A stretch of DNA of 57,053 nt from Siccirubricoccus deserti (GCF_014283215.1 NZ_JACOMF010000032.1:1-57053); one strand, 5' to 3'. Shown: positions 36,680 to 46,121, numbered from the stretch's first letter. Notes: a model not told the origin generated them from the letters alone. A program made the numbers and translations.

Positions 36680-37273
36680 CTAGACTCCAATGCGAGTTTC
36701 GCCAATGGCAACGAGCAGCTTGCTGTCCTCGATCCGGGGACCGCTGCGCTCCTCGCCGGCGAGCCAGGTCTGCAACTGGCGCCGGGCCCGGAACACCCGG
36801 CTTTTCGCCGTGCCGACCGCGCAGCCGGTGGCCTGGGCAACTTCCTCGTAGGACAAGCCCTGCAGCACCACCATGAACAAGGCCTCCCGCTGCTCGGACG
36901 GCAGGCGGCCCAGTGCTCGGCTGAGCTCCTTCAGCACCATCCGATCCTCATGCGAGGCGTTCACCGCGAAGGCCGACATCGGCAGATCCTCGATGTCGGT
37001 AGTCTCGCGCTGCCGCCGCAGGGTGCTGATGAAGCGGTTGCGCAGAATGCGATGCATCCAGGCAGCGAAATTCGTCCCTGGCGTAAAACTGTCCTGTGCG
37101 GCCAGTGCATTGGCCACCGCATCCTGCACCAGATCCTCGGCCGCGGCCCGGTTGCGGGTCAGGGCCAGGGCCTGCACCCGTAGCTTCGGCAAGAGGGCAA
37201 TCAACTGCCCATGGAACTCACCACGGTCGCTGCGGCTGCGCTGCTCGGGCTGGATGCTGGTGGTGCCGTCCAT
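36680..37273 (-). CDS. ecfG: EcfG-like ECF sigma factor (general stress response)
   Basis: A 197-residue two-domain ECF sigma factor. Region 2 includes RAAAEDLVQDAVANALA and FAAWMHRILRNRFISTLRR, and region 4 includes LPSEQREALFMVVLQGLSYE and VGTAKSRVFRARRQL, matching the ECF15/EcfG group that directs GGAAC-type promoters. The start at 37273 has AGGGAG seven bases upstream; an ATG eight codons earlier has little support. nepR lies immediately downstream. Two EcfG-like genes sit side by side here; this one is adjacent to nepR and so is the more likely NepR client. Confidence 0.85.
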   Translation of the reverse strand: MDGTTSIQPEQRSRSDRGEFHGQLIALLPKLRVQALALTRNRAAAEDLVQDAVANALAAQDSFTPGTNFAAWMHRILRNRFISTLRRQRETTDIEDLPMSAFAVNASHEDRMVLKELSRALGRLPSEQREALFMVVLQGLSYEEVAQATGCAVGTAKSRVFRARRQLQTWLAGEERSGPRIEDSKLLVAIGETRIGV

Positions 37274-37342
37274 GTAGCTGCTCCCTTCGAGTGACATGCG
37301 AAGGAATGATCGCCGGCACCACAGGGTTGCATCGCACCGTCA

Positions 37343-37858
37343 TCATCGCATCACAGGATCGAGAGCCTCCGCCAGTTGCTTCCGGGCGCGCGATACCCGC
37401 GCCTTCATCGTGCCGACAGGCACGCTGCAGATCGCCGCCGCCTCGGCGTGCGAAAGCCCCTGCGCGCCGACCAGGATCACCGCCTCGCGCAGCAGGGGCG
37501 GCAGCGTCGCCAGGGCGCGGGCCAGGTCGCGCATATTGCCCGGCGTTTCCTGCGCGGCCGGCGTCAGCGGCTCCTGTACGGTATCGCGCAGCCGCGCGGC
37601 CTCGCGCCGCCGGCCGCGGAGCTGTTCATGGAAGGTGTTGCGGACCACCGCCAGGCACCAGGCGCGCAGGTTGAGCGTGCCGGCCTCGATTTCCGCAGTG
37701 CGGCTGTCGAGAGTGCGCAGGCTGCGCATGATCGCTTCCTGCACCAGATCATCGGCTTCCGCGCGGGATCCCGCGAGGTATCGGGCGAAGGCGCGCAGCT
37801 CGGGCAACAATCCCGCGAGCATGGCGCGCAGCCCGCCGTCCGTCACTTGTCCCGTCAC
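37343..37858 (-). CDS. Second EcfG-like ECF sigma factor
   Basis: A 171-residue ECF sigma factor with region 2 (LPELRAFARYLAGSRAEADD, LRAWCLAVVRNTFHEQLRGR) and region 4 (LPPLLREAVILVGAQGLSHA, VGTMKARVSRARKQL). It also resembles EcfG proteins; several alphaproteobacteria carry paralogues with overlapping or competing roles. The start is a GTG at 37858 with a weak ribosome binding site; a GTG four codons in has GGGACAA before it. It is upstream of ecfG by 69 bases on the same strand and divergent from phyR (147-base gap), which makes it the first gene of the three-gene unit. Confidence 0.85.
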   Translation of the reverse strand: MTGQVTDGGLRAMLAGLLPELRAFARYLAGSRAEADDLVQEAIMRSLRTLDSRTAEIEAGTLNLRAWCLAVVRNTFHEQLRGRRREAARLRDTVQEPLTPAAQETPGNMRDLARALATLPPLLREAVILVGAQGLSHAEAAAICSVPVGTMKARVSRARKQLAEALDPVMR

Positions 37859-38005
37859 GCCTGCACCAATATCAATTCAAATGGATGACCGCGAGGATGC
37901 ACTACGTGTGCTACGAATGAAATCCCGAGGAATGGGTGAGACGATCCGGCAGGCCCGTCGGGCAGACCAGGGATTGAGCGCAGACTGCGGTAAGGAGTTC
38001 AGGCC

Positions 38006-38761
38006 ATGAGCGCCATGGATCGTGCAGCACTGATCCGCGCCTTGCCTTATGCCCGGCGTTATGCACGCGCCCTGACCGGCAGCCAATCCACCGGCGATGC
38101 CGTCGTGGCCGATGCGCTGCGCCGCGTGCTCGCCGGGATCGGCAACGACCTTACCGAGGACGCTGCGGCGCGTGCCGCGCTCTATGCTGCGATCGGCGAC
38201 GAGGTGCGCGCGGCGGAAGCCTCTCGGGTGCTGGACCTGCACGACATCTCCCTGCTGCAGCGCATGCTGCTGCTGCTGACGGCGCTGGAGGAGCAGCCGC
38301 TGACCAGCGCCGCCGCCGCTTGCCGGATCGCCCCGCAGGCGGCGGAGCTGGAACTGCGGCTGGCGCGCGATGGCTTGCGCAGCGGTGCCGCGGCGCGGGT
38401 CCTCATCATCGAGGACGAACCGATCATCGCCCTCGACATCCAGGAGCTGGTCGAACGTTGCGGCCACAGCGTGGTCGGCATCGCCGCGACCGAAGCCGAG
38501 GCGGTGGCGATCGCCCAGGCCGAACGGCCCAGCCTGGTGTTGGCCGACATCAACCTCGGCGCTGGCGGTGACGGCGTCAGCGCGGTGGCGCGCATCCTGC
38601 GCGACCTGACCGCGCCGGTGATCTTCGTGACCGCCTACCCCGAGCGGCTGCTGACCGGCGAGGCGGTGGAGCCAGCCTTCGTCATCACCAAGCCCTTTGA
38701 CCCGACCACGCTGGCGGTGGCGACCTACCAGGCCGTGACCCGCGGCGTGCGTCCGTTGTAG
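38006..38761 (+). CDS. phyR: PhyR anti-anti-sigma response regulator
   Basis: A 251-residue protein with an N-terminal sigma-factor-like domain (residues 8-125) and a C-terminal receiver domain (131-245). The receiver has the acidic pair Glu136/Asp137 in IIEDEP, phosphoacceptor Asp181 in LADINLG, Thr209 in FVTAYPE and Lys229 in KPFDP. When phosphorylated, PhyR exposes its sigma-like domain to sequester NepR and free EcfG. AAGGAG lies eight bases before the ATG. No PhyK-type histidine kinase is encoded in the window, so the input must come from elsewhere. Confidence 0.95.
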   Translation: MSAMDRAALIRALPYARRYARALTGSQSTGDAVVADALRRVLAGIGNDLTEDAAARAALYAAIGDEVRAAEASRVLDLHDISLLQRMLLLLTALEEQPLTSAAAACRIAPQAAELELRLARDGLRSGAAARVLIIEDEPIIALDIQELVERCGHSVVGIAATEAEAVAIAQAERPSLVLADINLGAGGDGVSAVARILRDLTAPVIFVTAYPERLLTGEAVEPAFVITKPFDPTTLAVATYQAVTRGVRPL

Positions 38762-38863
38762 CGAATACGCTTCGGGATCATTGGCGCCGGATCGTTGGCT
38801 GGGCGGTGCAACCGCCGCGCACCCCCTGGCGTTCTGCGCGGCGGACCCTGACCGGAGACCGCC

Positions 38864-39028
38864 ATGCTCTATTGGACCCTGATCTTCCTCGTTGTCGCAT
38901 TGGTCGCTGGCCTGTTCGGCTTCGGCGGCATCGCCTCGGCCTCCGCCGGCATTGCCAAGGTGCTGTTTGCCATCTTCATCGTGCTGTTCCTGGTTTCGCT
39001 GATCTTCGGCGCCCTGCGCGGCGCCTGA
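38864..39028 (+). CDS. DUF1328 (YtjA-like) small membrane protein
   Basis: A 54-residue protein, [20 protein letters not shown] followed by a second hydrophobic helix and ending LIFGALRGA. This is the DUF1328/YtjA family of two-helix membrane proteins, common among general-stress-response genes. It lies 102 bases after phyR and four bases before the next gene, so it probably begins a three-gene unit. GGAGACC precedes the start. No clear EcfG promoter could be recognised in the gap after phyR. Confidence 0.85.
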   Translation: MLYWTLIFLVVALVAGLFGFGGIASASAGIAKVLFAIFIVLFLVSLIFGALRGA

Positions 39029-39032
39029 GCTC

Positions 39033-39731
39033 ATGCCGGTGTCGCGGCGGCCGATTGGCCTTGGCGTACTCGGGGCCGCCCTCTGGGGCGTTCTGGGATT
39101 GGCGGCCTTGCCGCGGCCGGGTGCGGCGCAATCGCCCGCGACGGGCGGCCGGGCTGGCGAACTGTGGTTCGACCCGACCCAGCTGCCTTCCTTCACCGGT
39201 ACGGTGGAGCGCTACCTGCTGAACCCTCGCGGCGAGACCGATGCGCTGATCTTCCGCGAAGGCCCGCAGGTGGTCTTCCCCCCGGACATTGCCGCCGCGG
39301 TGCGCCACATCGCCCCGCCCGGCCGGCCAATCATCGTTTGGGGCATCCGTGCGCGCAACGCGCCGGTCATTACCATGCTCGCTTTCGCCTCCGGCAATGA
39401 CGCGACGCCTAGCGTGGTGGAGCGCTTCTACTGGCGCCTGTCCAGGCGCCAGGCCATGGAGCGGGCTAGGCCGGTTACCGTCGCCGGCACAGTGAAACAG
39501 CCCTATTACGCGCCGCAGGGCGATGTCGCCGGCGCCATACTGGAGGATGGCAGCGTGGTGCTGCTGCCGCAGGGCGCGGTGGAGGCGTTCCGCGACCTGC
39601 TGAAGCCCGGGGCGAAGCTTGCCGCCGAGGGCATGGGCCATGCCGAGGATGCCGGGCGCGCGGTGCTGGCCGCCCGGCTCGGCGAGGCGCCCGAGGCGCT
39701 GCGTCCGGTGCCCGCCGACCCTGGCCGCTGA
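39033..39731 (+). CDS. Exported protein with duplicated small beta module
   Basis: A 232-residue protein with a signal peptide (GLGVLGAALWGVLGLAALP, cleavage near GAAQS). Two similar modules follow: FTGTVERYLLNPRGETDALI with VVFPPDIAAAV and PIIVWG, then VAGTVKQPYYAPQGDVAGAI with VVLLPQGAVEA and KLAAEG. The shared pattern (TGTV or AGTV, then G-x-x-x-A-I/L, a V-x-x-P strand and a PG turn) suggests two OB-like barrels. The function is unknown. It sits between DUF1328 and an ABC transporter with gaps of 4 and 8 bases, so it probably works with the transporter or envelope. Confidence 0.75.
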   Translation: MPVSRRPIGLGVLGAALWGVLGLAALPRPGAAQSPATGGRAGELWFDPTQLPSFTGTVERYLLNPRGETDALIFREGPQVVFPPDIAAAVRHIAPPGRPIIVWGIRARNAPVITMLAFASGNDATPSVVERFYWRLSRRQAMERARPVTVAGTVKQPYYAPQGDVAGAILEDGSVVLLPQGAVEAFRDLLKPGAKLAAEGMGHAEDAGRAVLAARLGEAPEALRPVPADPGR

Positions 39732-39739
39732 GGCCGACG

Positions 39740-41581
39740 ATGCCTCCCCACCCAACGCCGCCGCCGGAGGGCCCGCAGGAAGGCTTCCTACGCCGCTTCG
39801 GGCGCCTGACCACCGAGTATTTCAACGGCGAGGAGAAGGGGCGGGCCCGTGGCCTGGCCGCCGGCGTGCTGGCGCTGACCCTGCTGCAAATCGCCATCCA
39901 GGTGCGCTTCAACATCTGGAACCGTGACTTCTTCAACGCGCTCGAGACCCGCGACCGTGCCGCCTTCTTCGGCCAGATGGGGCTGTTCCTGGTGCTGACC
40001 CTCGGCAGCATGGCGACCGCGGTGTTCCAGCTCTATGTCCGGCAACTGCTGCAATTGCATTGGCGGCAATGGCTGGTGCTGCGGCTGCAGCATCGCTGGC
40101 TGGAGGATGGCCGGCACTATCAGCTCAACTTCCTGCCGGATGCCGCCGACAATCCGGATCAGAGAATCAGCGAGAACACCCGCTGGGCAACCGCCATGGC
40201 AGTGGAGATGGCGGTCGGGCTGATCACCTCGGTGCTGATGCTGATCTCCTTCGTGGGCATCCTCTGGACACTGTCGGGACCGCTGCATGTCGCCTTCGGC
40301 GCCAATGAATTCGACATTCCCGGCTACATGGTCTGGGCGGCGCTGCTCTATGCCGGCATCGGCTCCGGCCTAACCTGGTTCATCGGCCGGCCGATGGTTG
40401 AGATCAACATCCGTCGCAACGAGGCCGAGAGCGACCACCGCTTCGCGTTGATCCGGCTGCGCGAGAGCAGCGAGGGCGTGGCGCTGATCCGCGGCGAGCC
40501 CGATGAGGAGCGCGGCCTGGCCGGCGCCTTCGGTCATGTCGTCACGGTGATGAAGGATCTCATGCGCAGCGAGCGGCGGCTGATGTGGCTGACCTCGGCC
40601 TATGGGATGCTGCTGACGGTGTTCCCGGTGCTGGTCGCCAGCCCGCGCTACTTCGCCGGCGCCATCACCCTCGGCGTGCTGATGCAGATCTCCTCGGCCT
40701 TCGGCCAGGTGACCACCAGCCTCAACTGGTTCGTCGACAATTTCCCCCGCATCGCCGACTGGCGCAGCCATGTCGAGCGGGTGATCGAGTTGGAGGACAC
40801 GCTGGAGGCGGCCGACACCGCCGAGGCCGACAGTCTCATCCATATCGAGGAGGGTGGCGAGACGCTGGCCTTCCGCGAGCTGCAGATCGCCCACCCGGAC
40901 AGAAACGTGGTGATAGACGAGGCGAATGCCGAGATCGCCCCTGGCGAGCGGGTGCTGATCGTCGGCGAGAGCGGTACCGGCAAGAGCACGCTGTTCCGCG
41001 CCATCGCCGGCCTCTGGCCCTGGGGTTCGGGCGAGATCCGCATTCCCGACCGGGCCGGCATGATGTTCATGCCGCAGCGGCCCTACCTGCCGCTTGGCAC
41101 CTTGCGCGCGGCGGTGAGCTACCCGGCGTCGCCGCGGAAATTCAGCGATGCCGTGGTGCGGGCGGCGCTGGAACGCTGCGGCCTGCCGCATCTCGTGCCG
41201 CGGCTCGACGAGGAGGAGCGCTGGGACCGCATCCTCTCGCTCGGCGAACAGCAGCGGCTCGCCTTCACCCGGCTGCTGCTGCACAAGCCGCGCTGGGTCT
41301 TCATGGACGAGGCCACGGCGGCGCTCGACGAGGCCAACCAGGATGCGATGATGGCGCTGTTCCAGGAGGAGCTTGCCGACAGCGCCCTGGTGTCGATCGG
41401 CCACCGGCCTGGGCTGGATGCCTACCATGCTCGGACCCTGACGCTGGTGCGCGGCGCCGAGGGTGCCCGGCTTACCGCACGGCGGCGGCGCGGCCCCCCG
41501 CGCAAGGCCCAAAGCGACGCCGCGCCGGCGGCGGTCGCCGGCCGGGGGGCGCTACGGCGGCTGCTGCGCGGGCGGTCGTAA
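39740..41581 (+). CDS. ABC transporter, fused permease and ATPase (SbmA/YddA-like)
   Basis: A 613-residue half-transporter. The N-terminal ABC_membrane_2-type region (residues 10-320) shows NIWNRDFFNALETRDRAAFF and ENTRWATAMAVEMAVGLITS, signatures of the SbmA/BacA/YddA and peroxisomal ABCD relatives. The ATPase has Walker A GESGTGKST and Walker B VFMDEATAALDE, with the signature loop reading LSLGEQQRLAF. Relatives move peptides, cobalamin or very-long-chain fatty acids; the substrate here is unknown. The C-terminal 40 residues are Arg/Ala-rich. It is last in the unit behind DUF1328. Confidence 0.88.
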   Translation: MPPHPTPPPEGPQEGFLRRFGRLTTEYFNGEEKGRARGLAAGVLALTLLQIAIQVRFNIWNRDFFNALETRDRAAFFGQMGLFLVLTLGSMATAVFQLYVRQLLQLHWRQWLVLRLQHRWLEDGRHYQLNFLPDAADNPDQRISENTRWATAMAVEMAVGLITSVLMLISFVGILWTLSGPLHVAFGANEFDIPGYMVWAALLYAGIGSGLTWFIGRPMVEINIRRNEAESDHRFALIRLRESSEGVALIRGEPDEERGLAGAFGHVVTVMKDLMRSERRLMWLTSAYGMLLTVFPVLVASPRYFAGAITLGVLMQISSAFGQVTTSLNWFVDNFPRIADWRSHVERVIELEDTLEAADTAEADSLIHIEEGGETLAFRELQIAHPDRNVVIDEANAEIAPGERVLIVGESGTGKSTLFRAIAGLWPWGSGEIRIPDRAGMMFMPQRPYLPLGTLRAAVSYPASPRKFSDAVVRAALERCGLPHLVPRLDEEERWDRILSLGEQQRLAFTRLLLHKPRWVFMDEATAALDEANQDAMMALFQEELADSALVSIGHRPGLDAYHARTLTLVRGAEGARLTARRRRGPPRKAQSDAAPAAVAGRGALRRLLRGRS

Positions 41582-41594
41582 TGCCCTGCCGCAG

Positions 41595-42080
41595 TCAGGC
41601 CAGGGCGCGCGCCAGCGCCAGCGCCTCGGCCACCGTCGCGGCGCGGACCGCGGTGCGGTCCCCTGGATAGACCCGGCGCAGCACCTGCGTGGCGCCACCC
41701 CGCCGCGCCGCGCCGACGAACACCAGCCCGACCGGCTTGCCCGGGGTTGCGCCGCCCGGGCCGGCTATGCCGGTGCAGCTCACCGCCACATCGGCGCCGC
41801 TGGCGGCCAGCGCGCCTTCGGCCATGCGCCGCGCCACGCTCTCGCTGACCGCGCCATAGCCCTCCAGCACGTCCCAGGGCACGCCGAGCATGTCGCGCTT
41901 GGCTTCGTTGGAATAGGTGACGAAGCCGCGGGTCACCACGGCCGAACTGCCGGGGATGGCGGTCAGCGCCGCGGCGATCAGCCCGCCGGTGCAGCTTTCG
42001 GCGGTGGCGAGGGTCAGGCCGTGGGTCTCCAGCAGGGCGAGCAGGTCGCGGGCGGCGTCCAGGGTCGCTTGGGGCAGCAT
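41595..42080 (-). CDS. CinA-family nicotinamide-nucleotide amidohydrolase
   Basis: A 161-residue stand-alone CinA C-terminal domain. It contains [34 protein letters not shown] and [20 protein letters not shown], the conserved PncC signatures. The enzyme deamidates nicotinamide mononucleotide for NAD recycling. Its start codon overlaps the stop of pgpA by one base, so the two are translationally coupled. It is convergent with the ABC transporter gene. Confidence 0.92.
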   Translation of the reverse strand: MLPQATLDAARDLLALLETHGLTLATAESCTGGLIAAALTAIPGSSAVVTRGFVTYSNEAKRDMLGVPWDVLEGYGAVSESVARRMAEGALAASGADVAVSCTGIAGPGGATPGKPVGLVFVGAARRGGATQVLRRVYPGDRTAVRAATVAEALALARALA

Positions 42081-42544
42081 CAGAGCGGTATCTCCGGAAA
42101 GGCGGCACGAAGCAGCAGGACCAGCGCGGCGGCGATCACCCCGGCGACCAGGTCATCGAGCATCACGCCGACCGCGCCATGCCGGCGATCCGCCCAGCCG
42201 ACCGGGCCGGGCTTCAGGATGTCGAGGAACCGGAACAGCAGGAAGGCCAGGACGATCCCCCAGAAGCCGGCCCCGGCGGGCAGCGCCGCCAGCACCAGCA
42301 GCTGGCCCGCGCCCTCATCCACCACCACCCAGGCGGGGTCGGCGGCGGTATCCTCGCCGAGGACGCGATAGGTCGCCCAGAAGCCTGCGACCGCCAGCAC
42401 CACGGCGAGGGCGAGGCAGCCGAGCGACCCGAGCAGCACCGCCGGCAGCACCAGCGCCGAGCCCCAGGTGCCGGGCCCGGGTCGCAGCCGGCCGATGCCC
42501 CCCATCGTCGCCACCAGCATGGCCAGCGCAAGACCCGGCCGCAT
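42080..42544 (-). CDS. pgpA: Phosphatidylglycerophosphatase A
   Basis: A 154-residue membrane phosphatase that makes phosphatidylglycerol. The N-terminal [20 protein letters not shown], the [17 protein letters not shown] segment with the conserved Asp and Glu, and the late [20 protein letters not shown] are all PgpA hallmarks. Three to four hydrophobic segments are present. A GTG lies immediately before the chosen ATG. It is followed by the overlapping cinA and preceded by slt after 31 bases. Confidence 0.93.
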   Translation of the reverse strand: MRPGLALAMLVATMGGIGRLRPGPGTWGSALVLPAVLLGSLGCLALAVVLAVAGFWATYRVLGEDTAADPAWVVVDEGAGQLLVLAALPAGAGFWGIVLAFLLFRFLDILKPGPVGWADRRHGAVGVMLDDLVAGVIAAALVLLLRAAFPEIPL

Positions 42545-42575
42545 CACGGCGGTGCTGCCGCGGAATCGAGCTCCG

Positions 42576-44546
42576 TCATCCGCTGTCGCGCAGCCAGGGC
42601 ACCATCGGGTGCTCCAGTGCCGCGGTGGCAGGCTTGCGGGCGCGGTAGATGGTCAGGTTCTCCAGCACGCGCTGGACGTAGTTGCGGGTCTCGCCGAAGG
42701 GGATCAGCTCCATCCAGTCCAGCATCGGCAGGGCGCCGCCGCGCGGGTCGCCGTAGGTGCCGAGCCATTCATCAACCCGCCTGGGCCCGGCATTGTAGCC
42801 GGCGATGGCGAAGGGCAGGGTGCCGGAGAAGCGGGCCAGCAACTGGTCCAGATAGGCGGCGCCGAGCCGCAGGTTGTGGGTGGGATCGCTGGTCAGCATG
42901 CCGGTCTGATGTCGCAGGCCGAGCCGCCGCGCCACCGCCTGGGCGGTGGCGGGCAGCAGCTGCATCAGGCCGCGGGCATTGGCGGAGGAGACCGCCTCCG
43001 GGTCGAAATTGCTCTCCTGCCGGGCGATGGCGTTGACCAGCGCGGCCTCGGGGGCTTCGGGCGGCGCGGGATAGGGGCTCGGCCAGCCCTCGGCCGGCAG
43101 CATCAGCCCGGTGGCGCCGGCCCGGCGCACCACCCAGACGCAATGGTCCGGCCGGCCGATCCGCAGCGCCAGCCGGGCGACCAGCGCCTTGCCGGCGGGG
43201 TCCGCCGCCAGTTCCTCCAGCCGCAGCAGGAAGATGCGGGCGCGGCGGGCTTCGCCGATATCGGCCAGCGCCAGGATGAGCTGGGCCAGTTCTCCCTGCT
43301 CCAGCGCCTGCTGCTGGGCCGGGGTGGGCTGCGGCGGCGGCATGGCGGTGATCCGCGCCGAAAGCCGGGCGGCCGGCTCGCCCAGCGCCACCGAAGCAAG
43401 CTGGCCATAGAAGGCGAGGGGGAATTCCGCCGCCGCCGCATAGCACTGCCGGGCCCGCGCCGCCTGGCCTTGGGCCGCCGCGGCGCAGCCCTGCCAATAG
43501 GCGCTGCGGGCGCGGGTGATGACGCTGCGGCTGTCCTCGCCGACCCGGGTGAAATGCCGCTCGGCGGCGGCAGGGTCGCCCAGCCGGCGGAGAGCGACGA
43601 AGCCGGCGAGGAATTCCGCCTCCTGCCGCGGCTCTCCCGCTGCCTCGATGCCGTGGCGGGCGCAGACCGCGTAGGCGGCGCGGGCATCGCCCAGCCGCAG
43701 CAGCTTGCGGGCCAGCAACTGGCGTTCCGGCCAGGCGGCGCGGGCGACCTCGGCGGAGGGCTTCGCCGTCAGGGCGGTCCAGGCGGCGGCGGCCTCGGCG
43801 TCTTGGTCGCGGCGGCGCAGCCAGCGGGCGCGTTCCAGGGTGAGTGCCGGATCGGCCGGTGCGGCGGCGGCGAGGCTGGGGGAATCGGCATCCGGCCGGT
43901 CCGCGGCATAGGCCAGCCGGCCGGCGGCGAGGCCCTGTTGCGCCGGCGCAAGATAGGGCACCAGCCGGGATGCGGCGGCCCCCTCCCGCGCCAGGGCCAG
44001 CCGGTCGAAGCGGCGCCAATGGGCCTCCGGCGTCAGCACCGGGGCGGCGCGGTCGAGGAAGCCTGGCTCGGCGGCGGGGTCGGCCGGCGCCTCGGCCCAG
44101 CCGGTGCGCAGAACATTGGCGGCCTCCTCGGTTCGGCCGGCGCGGCCGAGGGCATCGGCCAGCCGCTGGTAGCCATCCAGGCTGCGCGGCGCGCGGGCGG
44201 CGAACCACAGCACGGCCAGTGTGTCGTCCGGCTCAAGCAGCAGGGCTTCCTCGACGCGGCGGCCGAGCAGCGCCTGCCCTGGCCATTCCGGGTTGCCGAG
44301 AGCGAAGCCGGCGATCTCCGCCGCGCCGGCGCCGCTGCTGCGCGACTGCAGCCGCATCCAGGTGATCATCCGGCGGATCGGCGGGTCCGCGCCCAGTGCG
44401 GCGGCCTCAGCCTCCGGCCAGCGCTGGGCATTGGCGAAGGCGATCGCCTGCCGGCCGGCGGCACGGGCAAGCGTGTCCTGGGCCGCGGCGGGGCGGGGCA
44501 GGGTGGGCGGCAGCAGGGCGAGGGAGAGCAGGGCGCGACGGCGCAT
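42576..44546 (-). CDS. Soluble lytic murein transglycosylase (Slt70-like)
   Basis: A 656-residue periplasmic enzyme that cleaves peptidoglycan glycan strands. It has a signal peptide (ALLSLALLPPTLPRPAAAQ), a long alpha-helical superhelical region (residues 25-480) rich in Ala, Arg and Glu, and a C-terminal lysozyme-like domain. There the catalytic Glu is in IARQESNFDPEAVSSANARG and GLMQLLPATAQAVARRLGL and AGYNAGPRRV follow. Length and layout fit Slt70. It is divergent from dapA and upstream of pgpA and cinA on the same strand. Confidence 0.92.
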   Translation of the reverse strand: MRRRALLSLALLPPTLPRPAAAQDTLARAAGRQAIAFANAQRWPEAEAAALGADPPIRRMITWMRLQSRSSGAGAAEIAGFALGNPEWPGQALLGRRVEEALLLEPDDTLAVLWFAARAPRSLDGYQRLADALGRAGRTEEAANVLRTGWAEAPADPAAEPGFLDRAAPVLTPEAHWRRFDRLALAREGAAASRLVPYLAPAQQGLAAGRLAYAADRPDADSPSLAAAAPADPALTLERARWLRRRDQDAEAAAAWTALTAKPSAEVARAAWPERQLLARKLLRLGDARAAYAVCARHGIEAAGEPRQEAEFLAGFVALRRLGDPAAAERHFTRVGEDSRSVITRARSAYWQGCAAAAQGQAARARQCYAAAAEFPLAFYGQLASVALGEPAARLSARITAMPPPQPTPAQQQALEQGELAQLILALADIGEARRARIFLLRLEELAADPAGKALVARLALRIGRPDHCVWVVRRAGATGLMLPAEGWPSPYPAPPEAPEAALVNAIARQESNFDPEAVSSANARGLMQLLPATAQAVARRLGLRHQTGMLTSDPTHNLRLGAAYLDQLLARFSGTLPFAIAGYNAGPRRVDEWLGTYGDPRGGALPMLDWMELIPFGETRNYVQRVLENLTIYRARKPATAALEHPMVPWLRDSG

Positions 44547-44736
44547 CCCCGGCTTCTAGACCAGATCGACCGCCACCGGGATCGGCTAAAGCCGAAAATC
44601 GGCGCATGATCGCCACCGCGCCGGCTTTCGTTGGAGGGGAACGAATTCCACCGCCTGTGCGGTTCCACCCAGACGGCGTTTGCTCTAGCCTCTGCGGTCC
44701 CGCGCGGGGGCGCGGCCGGTCTCGGAGGAAGCCAGG

Positions 44737-45615
44737 ATGTTCACAGGATCGTTGGTCGCGCTGATCACGCCGATGCGCCCGGACGGGTCCTTGGACGAGA
44801 AGGCATTCCAGGAGCTGGTCGAATGGCAGATCAGCGAGGGCACCGAGGGGCTGGTTCCGGTCGGCACCACCGGCGAGAGCCCGACCCTCTCCCACGCCGA
44901 GCACAAGCGCGTGGTCGAGCTTTGCGTCGAGGTGGCCAGGGGCCGGGTGCCGGTGATGGCCGGCGCCGGCAGCAACAGCACCGCCGAGGCGATTGACTTC
45001 GCCCGCCACGCCAAGAAGGCCGGTGCCGACGGCACGCTGGTGGTGACGCCCTACTACAACAAGCCGACGCAGGAGGGGATGTTCCTGCACTTCTCAGCCA
45101 TCGCCGATGCCGTCGACCTGCCGATGTTCATCTACAACATCCCGCCGCGCAGCGTCGTGGACATGTCGGTGGAGACCATGGCGCGGCTGGCGAAGCACAA
45201 GAACATCATCGGCGTGAAGGATGCGACCGCCAACCTGACCCGGCCGCTGCACACCCGCCGCGCCTGCGGCGAGGATTTCATCCAGCTCTCCGGCGAGGAC
45301 CATACAGCGCTGGCGTTCAACGCCGCCGGCGGCGTCGGCTGCATCAGCGTGACCGCGAATGTCGCGCCCCGGCTCTGTGCCGAGATGCAGAAGGCCTGGC
45401 GCGACGGCCGGCTCGGCGAGGCGATGGCGATCCAGGAGCGGCTGGTGCCGCTGCACGACAGCCTGTTCGCCGAGACCTCGCCGGCGCCGGTGAAATATGC
45501 CGCCAGCCTGCTCGGCAAGGGCAGCGACAAATGCCGCCTGCCGCTGGCCCCGGTTTCCGAGCCGGTGCGCAAGCGGGTACGCGAGGCGATGGTCTCCGCC
45601 GGCCTGCTGAACTGA
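44737..45615 (+). CDS. dapA: 4-hydroxy-tetrahydrodipicolinate synthase
   Basis: A 292-residue Schiff-base aldolase, the first committed step to lysine and diaminopimelate. [14 protein letters not shown] is the pyruvate-binding signature, [11 protein letters not shown] contains the catalytic Tyr, IPPRSVVDM follows, and Lys161 in IGVKDATAN forms the Schiff base, the same number as in E. coli. GGAGGAAG lies before the ATG. smpB follows after 20 bases, a common alphaproteobacterial pairing. Confidence 0.97.
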   Translation: MFTGSLVALITPMRPDGSLDEKAFQELVEWQISEGTEGLVPVGTTGESPTLSHAEHKRVVELCVEVARGRVPVMAGAGSNSTAEAIDFARHAKKAGADGTLVVTPYYNKPTQEGMFLHFSAIADAVDLPMFIYNIPPRSVVDMSVETMARLAKHKNIIGVKDATANLTRPLHTRRACGEDFIQLSGEDHTALAFNAAGGVGCISVTANVAPRLCAEMQKAWRDGRLGEAMAIQERLVPLHDSLFAETSPAPVKYAASLLGKGSDKCRLPLAPVSEPVRKRVREAMVSAGLLN

Positions 45616-45635
45616 AGGGGTAGCTTCCACCCGCC

Positions 45636-46121
45636 ATGGCGGAACCACGCAAGAAGGGGATGATCAGCCACGGCGTCGCCTCGACCAATCGCCGCGCCCG
45701 ATACGACTACAGCATCGGCCAGACGATCGAGGCCGGGCTGATGCTGGTCGGGCCGGAAGTAAAGTCGCTGCGCGCCGGGCGGGCGACGCTGGCCGAGGCC
45801 TGGGCAGGCGAGCGCGACGGCGAGCTCTGGCTGTTCAACTGCACCATCCCGGAATGGCAGGCCGGCAGCACGGTGGCGAAATTCGAGCCGCGTCGGCCGC
45901 GCAAGCTGCTGTTGCACCGGAAGCAGGTGCGGGAGCTGATCGGGACCATCACCCGGGAGGGTGCGACGTTGGTGCCCATGCAGATCCACTTCAACGACCG
46001 CGGCCGGGCCAAGGTGCTGCTCGGCGTGGCCGAGGGCAGGAAGAAGCACGACAAGCGCGCCGCCATCGCCGCCCGCGACTGGCAGCGCGACAAGGCGCGG
46101 CTGATGCGGGACCGCGGGTAG
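45636..46121 (+). CDS. smpB: SsrA-binding protein
   Basis: A 161-residue OB-fold protein that carries tmRNA into stalled ribosomes. NRRARYDYSIGQTIEAGLML near the N-terminus, the conserved VGPEVKSLRAGRATLAEAW, and the basic C-terminal tail with KHDKRAAIAARDWQRDKARL are diagnostic. tmRNA itself was not found in the window. The TAG stop codon is also the first three bases of a TAGAGCGGAT palindromic repeat. Confidence 0.97.
   Translation: MAEPRKKGMISHGVASTNRRARYDYSIGQTIEAGLMLVGPEVKSLRAGRATLAEAWAGERDGELWLFNCTIPEWQAGSTVAKFEPRRPRKLLLHRKQVRELIGTITREGATLVPMQIHFNDRGRAKVLLGVAEGRKKHDKRAAIAARDWQRDKARLMRDRG

Noticed and set aside
44627-44660. GGAAC...GGTTCC upstream of dapA as an EcfG promoter
   Set aside because: Spacing to CGGTT does not fit and the segment is a partial palindrome; dapA is not a typical stress gene.
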